From Chrysomallon squamiferum (taxonomy: Eukaryota > Mollusca > Gastropoda > Neomphalida > Peltospiridae): 61,438 nt of DNA. Below, piece after piece: positions 52,978 through 61,438 of this stretch; position 1 is the first letter of the stretch; each line of letters opens with the position of its first letter. A model generated the notes under the pieces. It had not been told where the DNA came from. It made no database searches and saw nothing but the letters and a program-made list of their open reading frames with translations. Made by a program: the position numbers and the translations under genes. Where the stretch lies: the NCBI GenBank assembly GCA_012295275.1, contig CM022666.1:14632002-14693439 (forward strand), written 5' to 3'.

Positions 52978-54395
52978 AGTTGTTTAGATCAACTGACACT
53001 TTGGACTCTTATCAATGACAATTTTTATACTGTTGATATCTTTGTATACACACAGAAATGAAGTATTTTGAGTTAAGTGGATTCTCAGTGTGAAATAAAA
53101 TACCAGAAAGGTACTGTTATATCTGTTGTTGTTTTGTTGTTTGTTTCTTCCTGAATATTAACAGCTAAAATATGTAATATAGATACAATTTATATAAAAG
53201 GATGAAATATAGATAGTATGTAATTTACACTTTTCTGTTTTACATACTGTAAGTTTATTTTCAATTATAAAGATTGTATTCCTTTCGTTTTGTTAGCCAA
53301 AATTCATTTAGAATTTTAAATACTATTTGCAACATTTGTAGATTACAAAGCTGAACTAGAAAGGAAATAGTATAAATTTATGTATAAAATGATTATTTAT
53401 TTATTCATTTATTTATTTTGTTGGTTTCCTGTACATTTCTTTCTGTTTTCTTTTTTTAAATTTATTTTTATTTTAATTTATTTTGTTTGATTTCCCATCA
53501 TTCATTCTTTCTGTTTTTATTTTCTAATTTTCCTTGCATACTTTTCTTTTTCTTCACTTCAATCAATCAAAAAACCAGTATTATATAATTAAATCCGGTC
53601 AATTCAAAATTAATTTCATCAGTGTTTTCATTTCTTTTCTATTTCTTAATGAAATTTTTATTTATTTCATAATTCATAACTTTTTTCATTCCTTAATTCT
53701 TTCCTTTCTACACGTTGTATTAATTAAATGTTTAAGATGTTGAAAAATAACTGACTTGTGAAAAGGTCTACACTGATTGTGAGAGATTCAGTGTGTGGCA
53801 AAATCTGAAGAATTCATATTCTTAATTTTGTTTGAATGGTTATTTAATTATTTATGTATATATGTGTTTGTTCATGTAAAAAAAAAAGGCAGGATAATAA
53901 CAGCCAAAACACATCAAATAAAATTAAATAAATAAATAAATAAATAAATAAAAATAAACACAACACAAAATAAATAAATAACTAAATAATAAAGAAGAAA
54001 AGAAGAACTAGTCTGGATAGTAAAATGAACATGTTACATAACAGAAATATAATATTTACATTTTTAATTATTTTTTAATTTAAATTTCAATAGAATTATT
54101 TTTTTTTTTTTTTTTTTTTTTTTAAATAATAATTTATTTGAGTCAGAAATAAAAGAACAATAGAAAAAAATACAAAAAAACAAACAAAAAAAAAACCCAG
54201 AGCAATAAATATAAATCAATAAATAAACGGGGGAAAAATAAATGAAAATAAAAAAAATAAGAAGAAAGAAATAAAGACGGTAAAAGTAAATAAACCAACT
54301 ACATACATCATTATATAATTATAGCCAGCAGACTTGTACTAGAGTTATTTCCCTTAGACCACAGTCAGAAAACAATGAACATATCGGATAAACCA
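52978..54395. other. End of block B copy 2: non-coding modules
   Basis: Counterpart of 31946-33335, with the 'gtgagagattcagtg' module at 53779 and 'gagttatttccctta' at 54341. T-rich and A-rich runs; no gene. Confidence 0.6.
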
Positions 54396-55575
54396 GCGGT
54401 TATAAAGCTGACTTGCATCTTTTCTTCTTTCACTTGTCTCATTTTCATTGCCTGTCGAATCCTGGAGGACTCACAGTATAGCCTCAATGTTCTTTGTTGA
54501 CGGAGTTCACTGCTTCTGTCCTCGCACATCACTTGGTTTCAGACTCAGACTTAACAACCATGGGCAGAGAATTTCTGAGTTTTTTCCCAACGCTGTGTTG
54601 AACAAGAGAAAAACACATAGAAAGCTTGGATGTTTCTAAAAAAACATGACCGTCATTGGATCCTGCTAACACCACGTATGTGCCCAGCCATCACAACAGC
54701 GTTGTGATAGCTCTGTGACCGACAATCTTGTAGCTCCATTTCGTCTTTCTCTAGCTGTTTGAAGGTGTCTTCAGCGACCTTCTGGCTTATCTGGTCAGTA
54801 TAAGGAAGAACTGTCTAACACATACTATCTTCCTCTGAAAAATCAACTTCCACATACATCATTTATTTTGACATCTGCTGACGGTGTGCTTGATCAGGAG
54901 TCGAGTCGAACATGACACCACAATAGTACTTGTCTGTACGAATGCTTCTCAGTAAACTCTGGCTAACAGTGGATGCCATCAGATGGATGAAGTCATTCTG
55001 GACACCTGGTGAAAGATAAGACATGGATCCAGTATGGCCTTTCACATAGGTCAAGTGTTCTTTCGTGATAGGCTCAAACATGGCCAGTAGTTTCACTTAG
55101 CTAAAACAATTTTTTCCCATATTGGAGCCAAGATCATTATCTTGCTGAAGTCGCCGTCCGTGTCCTCGCAAAGTCAGGTTCTGAGGTCCAAAGAATTTTA
55201 TTCGGTGAAGGATTCTTGTTAAACTATCACGGCACTTTTCGTTCTCTGTGACTGAAGTTCCATGTAATTCTCAACATAAGATTCTTTCCGTTTCTTTCCA
55301 CTGGGTGAAACACTTCATTTTCATGAACTATAAACCTTTCAGGTGAATTCCACTGGCTGAATCCACTTTCTTGCTCCTATGAGGACTGATGGTCTGACCT
55401 GGGCTACAGAAGACAACAGGCAAAATGCTGAGATTTTAGAAGGGGAATAGCCCAGCCCAGAGCGAGTCACTTCTTCACTGTAACCATTCCCCAGTTTTCT
55501 GTTGAACCAAGTTTTGTTCACTGAGTGTTTGTTTGTTCGTAGAAAAGGACCCTCACTGTTTTGGAAATGGTTTGA
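54396..55575 (-). pseudogene. hAT-type transposase remnant, copy 3 (C-terminal half missing)
   Basis: Matches about 34170-35340 of copy 2 in the same orientation. Best piece: KEHLTYVKGHTGSMSYL through YYCGVMFDSTPDQAHRQ (54863-55096), a DUF4371-type sequence with the expected FDSTPD. NKTWFNRKLGNGYSEEVTRS lies at 55440-55530. The region equivalent to 33304-34170 is deleted, so block B joins it directly at 54390-54396. Inactive. Confidence 0.83.
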
Positions 55576-55609
55576 ACCCAACTTTATTGTTAAAGAACTT
55601 CTGTAAATT

Positions 55610-55835
55610 AGTGTGTAAAAATATAGTGCTTGTAATAATATAGTAATATGCTAGAATACAGTAATCTATGAAATTTAATTTTCTTATTAGAAATGTTCTT
55701 TCTTTATTTTAGGTAATTTTAAGAAGACAATGAGACGTATTTTTATTTTTATTTTTTATTTATTTTTATTTTTTATTTATTTATTTAGTTTGTTTTTATT
55801 TTCCACAAAGATGAAGGAAAATGAAGCGCCCCCAT
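55610..55835 (+). repeat. Segment in reversed orientation within block A copy 3
   Basis: Matches 14665-14855 on the same strand ('acagtaatctatgaaatttaat' region), although the neighbouring hAT remnants are on opposite strands. See the finding on local inversion. Confidence 0.6.
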
Positions 55836-57266
55836 GAACTGGAATACCTGTCACACCCTAGACACGCCCCTGACGGTGAGAACTGAGCTATAAATAAAAT
55901 AACTCTTCGTAGATTTCTACTAAAATATGAATAAGACTTAAAGATATTACCTGTACTGAAATTAACATTTATTTGTTTAGTTTCACACTGGAATCAATTT
56001 TAAAGGCAGTGTATCAGAAACGATTTCAACACTATTTAATTTCTATTAATATAAATAATATGTTAATACTAACTAATTAGGTGAAGTACTCGATAAAGTC
56101 CAATGTCCAATGTGAAGAGTACTACTATTATTACGGTTATTGTACTTGTTGTTTTTCTGTTGTTAGTGGTGCTGATAGTAAAAGGACGATGGTATTTCTG
56201 ATGTATCTCTTTATTCGTTGTAGACTGTTGATTGATTTGAACATGTATACTACTTTAGATTTTGTTTCTTTAAAATCCTTCGTATAAAGTATATTACTTC
56301 TAAAAAAATAGGATACAAAAAATATATATTTATATTTCTCTGGTATTACTATTTTACACAGATGAATGACAGATAATTATGTAGATTGTATGGTGCAAGC
56401 AAATAGAGTTAACTTTGGATTATCATAAAACTATTTTTGACAAACCACATGAGAGCCATTAAATCAAGAACTGAAAAATTTTAAACAACTGATTGTTTCG
56501 TTTAAAGGCTTCTTTTGCGTTTGCATTTGCATTTTAATGTTCAAATGGTTTATAACCATCACTGTTACAACTAATACCCTGCTAGATAATAATGTAATAA
56601 AATTAATAACATTGGATAAAAATACAGATTACTCCTGTTGTATTCTGTAATCCTTGCTTAGCAGCAAGAAGGAAATCGGGGAAAAAAATTGAAGTTAATA
56701 AATAAATAAATATATAAGTAAAATTTAAAGACCGGAAACAAAAACTGAATGAATAAATAAAAAAGTTGAAAATAAACAGACAGAGAGAGTTTTAAAACAC
56801 TGGTCTTGAAATAATAATGACAACAAAATCCTTATCCAAACTTTAATATTTTATTTCTTGTTTTATAGGTAGTTTCATCGGAGAAACAAATATATAATTT
56901 CAGGGTCTGTTTAGTACCCAGAAAAGTGGGGGAATGACCATACATATTTCCTTTGTCTTTTTCTTTAGTGTTTTCAAATTATTTTTATTTTTATTACATT
57001 TTATATTTATTTATTTATTTATTTATTATTATTATTAGTAGTAGTAGTAATATGCCTTCAAGCAGCGGACGTTTTCTGAACGTGGTCTAAGGGAAATAAC
57101 TCCAGTAGTGATCTACGTGACCACATATTAAACATACTATTTATTTATCTTTTTAAAATCATTTGTTTTTAATTTAATATTTAATTTATTTATTTATTTT
57201 GTATCCTTATATTTTATTTTATTTATTTCTTTTCATGTTTTCTTGTTTTTCATCCTTACTTTTTTG

Positions 57267-57269
<3 letters not shown>

Positions 57270-57330
<61 letters not shown>
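57270..57330. repeat. (CA)n microsatellite
   Basis: About 30 CA dinucleotides. Confidence 0.97.
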
Positions 57331-57333
<3 letters not shown>

Positions 57334-58614
57334 CCTATCTACCTACCTACCAACCTACATAAATACATAATAAATAATCATTGGAAGAAAACTAAAAATA
57401 TGAATGTTTCAGATTTTGCCAGAAACTGTATCTCTCACAGTCATTGTAGATAATTTATAAGTCTGTTATTTTTCAACATCTGAAACAATAAATGTAATGA
57501 AAGGTTAAAGAAATATGAGAACGAAAGAAAAAAATACAGATGCACACAGACACACACAGTCACACACGATCATACACTATGTAAACGGACATAGCCTGTC
57601 TGATAATACGTTGATCTTAGTTTAGCTTACACGTATTAGACATCTGCTGTTAATAAGATATTATCAGATTAAAAGTGTTTTTGTTTTTTCTGTGACTGTT
57701 TTTGTGTATAGATGGATGGATGGACAAATGGTGTACACATTTACGGCTAATTATTTACTTAAAATTAAACTGAATAAAACAGTATAATCCAATTACATAA
57801 AAGAAAAGAACAAGAACAAGAAAAGAAGAAAAGAAGAAGAAGAAGAAGAAGAAAAAAGAAATATATATAATGTTTCTATGAGAAATTGCGGATCGACGGA
57901 TTGGTATGTTTTGTATTTATGATCAAGTAGGGTAACTCTTCAGTATAACACAGAAATATTTTAAGTAACAGAGTACTTTCCCTTTATGACGACTTATTAA
58001 GTCTTGCAAGATGGATGTTAAAAAATTATTTAAAGAAAATTTGTTTGGATTTATAGTGAGAATATATATATATATTTTTACTGCAACAAATAATAATAAT
58101 AAAAAATTAAGTATAGAGAAAAAATAAATAATTGTATTCTAAAAAATGTAGGATCTTGACTGGCGTTATAAATTGACGCTTTTTCGATAGTTGTCCACAC
58201 TCAGAATTCCGAATATGCAAAAATTAAATTAAACAAAATTAATTCCGACAATTTCGTACATATAACCAAAAAAAAAAAAAAATTAAAAAAAAAGAAAAAA
58301 AAAAAAAAATCAACAACAAAAATAAAACAAAGCAAAACAGAAGAAAACAAACAAAGGAACCCAAATCTCATAATTTTATATTGTAAAACCAAATTCATCA
58401 AATTCACCACACAAATGGACAGTCTTGGTGTGGGTGTGGGGAGATCTACCGTACATGAATCTACAAAACTGTCTTACTGTCTAAGCTTTCTGTCTCTCTG
58501 TTTGTCTTTTCTAGAGAGACATATAGAACGAATTAGTGAAAGAAAAGAGAGAAGGATAGAAGCATAACGAGGTGACCGAGGATCGAATAAAGAAAAAGAG
58601 AAATACACACGGAG

Positions 58615-58620
<6 letters not shown>

Positions 58621-58694
<74 letters not shown>
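58621..58694. repeat. (GA)n microsatellite
   Basis: Third-copy counterpart of the tracts at 3173-3332 and 40385-40439. Confidence 0.97.
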
Positions 58695-58700
<6 letters not shown>

Positions 58701-59987
58701 AATGTTCTTGAACAATAATTAAAAAAAAATATGAAGGAACGATCAAACGAACGGAGAACGAGCAAAAATTCAAATAAAGAAATACAAAAATAAACTTTAA
58801 AGAGTTGAAACAAAAGCTGAATAAATAACTAAAAACCAGAAAATAAACTGAGAGAGAGTCAGAGTTTTAAACATTGTTCTTGAAATAACAGTGACAGCAA
58901 AATGCTCATTCAAACGAATATTTTAATTTATTTCTTGTTTAAAAGTAGTTTCATCACAGGAAAATATATAATTTCTTGATTTTGTGTTTATGTATGTTTA
59001 ACAAATTTATGACTGTACTCTGATGCAACTAAACTACTGTCTAAGAGAGACCATCACTATGGTTACATCGTAAACAAATATTCGTATGAATTACTCAGTT
59101 GAGATGTCTTTGAATTTTTAAATAATTTGTGCATAATAGTGAACTATTCAATAAAGACTTCAGCATCTGTTTAATGATCAGAAAAGTAGGGGAATGATAT
59201 ATATATATATATAATTTTTTTTTCTTCTTATTATTATTATTTCTGTATTCCTTTTATTATACTTTTTTTTTACATTTATTTATTTAACTATTTTTATTTT
59301 ATTTAGGAAAATGGTTTCAGTGGCAAGACAGAAAAACAACAAAAACAACCTAAATCATATAACAGTGAAAGAAGAATATGTGAATTAAAAGGAATAACTA
59401 ATAAAGCAACGCCCCCACCAACATCAACACCAATATACCCCACTTGATGCGGCCGGGTTTAGAAGAAACAAATTTCAGTGTGCGATGACTCACTCAAGTT
59501 TCACATTAGTTAACAGTGAGAGATTTGCTTTATTTGGGTTTATATGCATGGACAGAAAGTTTCTAGTGGATGCATTTTTTCGATGCAAGTCATTTGAACG
59601 ATGCAAGTGAATCGATCCATTGACCTGTGACTTGCACAATCACAAATACACTTTACCTTGTAAATACCATGTAACCCGAATAGCAGATTATATCAGTTTA
59701 AAGTGTAATAATGGAAATATATAAAATTAAAAAGTTATACTTCCAAGATTAATTATTGTTTAGAGCGAGTTTCGCCGCTCATAACTAAGTGACACAAGTT
59801 AGAAAACAACTGAACGTCTCCAGTTTTCCCGTTTGCAACTTGAATCATGCCGCACTGTTTTGGTCTCAAGAAAAGAATCGTTAGAACAAATTTGCAGATC
59901 TTTGTCAGTGTTGTAGATAGTTACTGTAGATATACATTTAAATGTACAGCCTCGTTGCTATAGTTTGTTAATAATTAAGTCAGGACG

Positions 59988-60038
<51 letters not shown>
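59988..60038. repeat. (AAT)n microsatellite
   Basis: About 16 triplets; counterpart of 42162-42218. Confidence 0.96.
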
Positions 60039-60895
60039 TTAATGTATGAAACTTAATAAGTAATTAATTCTGATGACGTGCTCTTTTACTCGAATATTTA
60101 CTATTATTTATTTATTTATGTATTTATTTATTTATTTTCAGAATGTAAGAACTATTAGAGCTAAAATGCATGTAAATGACAATAGTGTAGGACGTTCAAA
60201 GTCATTCATTGTAAGCAGCTGTTATTTTTATCGTCGTAACAACAAAACTTGTAGTTTGATCAGCAGTGTAAATTCTTGACGAAACTAGTGTATAAAATTT
60301 TAGAATCTAATCTGTTTTTCAGAATATCAGATGCACAGGCTGACAAAGAATAATCCTCAAAATGTGCTTAGTAATTGTGTGTAGACAGACATGTTGTTTC
60401 GGGGTCTCTCAAATTACGTCACCATGAAGAAACAACTTAACATATTTAAATAGTGCGGAGTAATGCAAATAAATTTTAATGAATTAAACACACAAAAAGG
60501 AAACAAACTAAGAAGCAAATGAAATTAAGTTACTTAATAAAAGTCATAAAATGATAGAAATATTTGATTAGAATATTTATTATAGATAAATTTGGTTTTA
60601 AATGTAGAGAGAGAAATATTGTAAACCACAGCTAACAGAGATGTTATTTTTATTTATTTGTATTAACAAAGAAACAGATTTTTTTATGTGTAAGACAGAA
60701 ACGGCAATCTGGAAGTTTGTGTAACGTTGGATGTATTTGTGCACATTATTACAGTACCCAAGAAGAAATAAGACAGACAAAAATATGAAACAAGAAAAAA
60801 ACAAATAAAATAAGAAAAAAGCAATAAAAGTTGTGTAAATTGTCACGTTTTACAACAACATTCGTTTCTCCGGAAGAATCAGCTTTGTAATTAAA

Positions 60896-60910
60896 TTATT
60901 ATTATTATTA

Positions 60911-60981
<71 letters not shown>
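60896..60981. repeat. (ATT)n followed by poly-T
   Basis: About 18 ATT triplets run into about 30 T. Similarity to the arms weakens after this point. Confidence 0.95.
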
Positions 60982-60986
<5 letters not shown>

Positions 60987-61438
60987 CACTTGGTTTAAAC
61001 AAAAGTATAGAAGAATATTACACCTGCCATGTATTATATCAAAATATCAGTCATATATATTTTTTTAAAATATTTTTATATTATTATTTGGATTCAGTTA
61101 AAATGCTTGGAATTTAACGTTTAACAAAAATTAATGACAAACGTTTTCTATTCGTTTTTATACTTCACTGAAATCAGTTCAATATGTTCATCTGTTTTGA
61201 AAATGACATTATTGATAATATGTAAGAAATAAAATCCAGATATAAACAGTGCGTGCAAATAACTACATCAACATCTAATTTTATCATTTTTACTGCAAAA
61301 AATGTAATGCTGTATGAAAAAGAAAATGTAAACATCAACGAATCTGGATCCTGTCAGTTCTGAAGAAACGTTATTAAAAACAAAATGTGATTATTGACAA
61401 AGTATTGTTATTGTTGCTTCTTCTTGCTGCACCTTGTC

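Larger units (their letters stand above)
55836..61438. repeat. Block A, copy 3: hAT end and non-coding modules
   Basis: Same orientation as 36000-43555, visibly more diverged and running out of the window. It lacks Tigger: 'gtatattacttctaaaa' at 56285 is continuous. Modules are seen at 56850-56945, 57060-57120, 57380-57480, 59000-59190, 59440-59500, 59600-59700 and 60190-60600. No gene is supported. Confidence 0.75.

Overview
This is animal nuclear DNA. It is AT-rich, full of microsatellites, with spliced genes and several generations of nested transposons. One 200-bp run of N (26239-26438) has the fixed size of a scaffolding gap. The species cannot be fixed from the sequence. A TRIM gene with a filamin-like domain, an ANKRD42-like gene, FAM200/ZMYM-type hAT remnants, a TIGD-type Tigger and a Ty3/gypsy element fit an invertebrate, and a mollusc is a reasonable guess, held loosely.

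Architecture. The window is mostly segmental duplication. A block 'A' (hAT remnant, Tigger remnant and several kb of non-coding modules) occurs three times: inverted at 1-17155, at 33395-43555, and at 54396-61438. The first two form a large inverted repeat with arms of about 10 kb (not counting a 7-kb retroelement in the left arm) around a spacer of about 16 kb. They look nearly identical where I aligned them. The third copy is clearly more diverged. A block 'B' (27480-33335 and 50040-54390) carries an intron-containing ANKRD42-like pseudogene and lies directly upstream of A both times. So B+A is a duplicated unit, and the two units flank the only apparently intact gene, a three-exon TRIM gene at 45420-48676. 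A fourth, weaker copy of the non-coding modules lies at 18061-21550.

Retroelement. At 7566-14655, on the minus strand, lies a young Ty3/gypsy element. Its gag and pol overlap by about 43 nt in the -1 relation. The overlap holds a perfect T TTA AAC slippery heptamer followed at 9 nt by a 7-bp stem-loop, which looks like a programmed -1 frameshift site. The element is defective: Asn replaces the first Asp of the RT YxDD box, a small frameshifting deletion separates RNase H from integrase, the 3' LTR is truncated, and a 92-bp exact copy of its own integrase zinc-finger coding DNA sits where the primer-binding site should be. The comparable LTR parts differ at one position in about 445.

Order of events as read from the copies: the ANKRD42-like gene was damaged, B+A duplicated, Tigger entered the lineage of the two near-identical A copies (the third copy has the empty site), one A copy was duplicated in inverted orientation, then the gypsy element entered the left arm and a deletion trimmed its 3' LTR and the flank. 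The genes do not form a pathway. Apart from TRIM, the window is a record of duplication and transposition.
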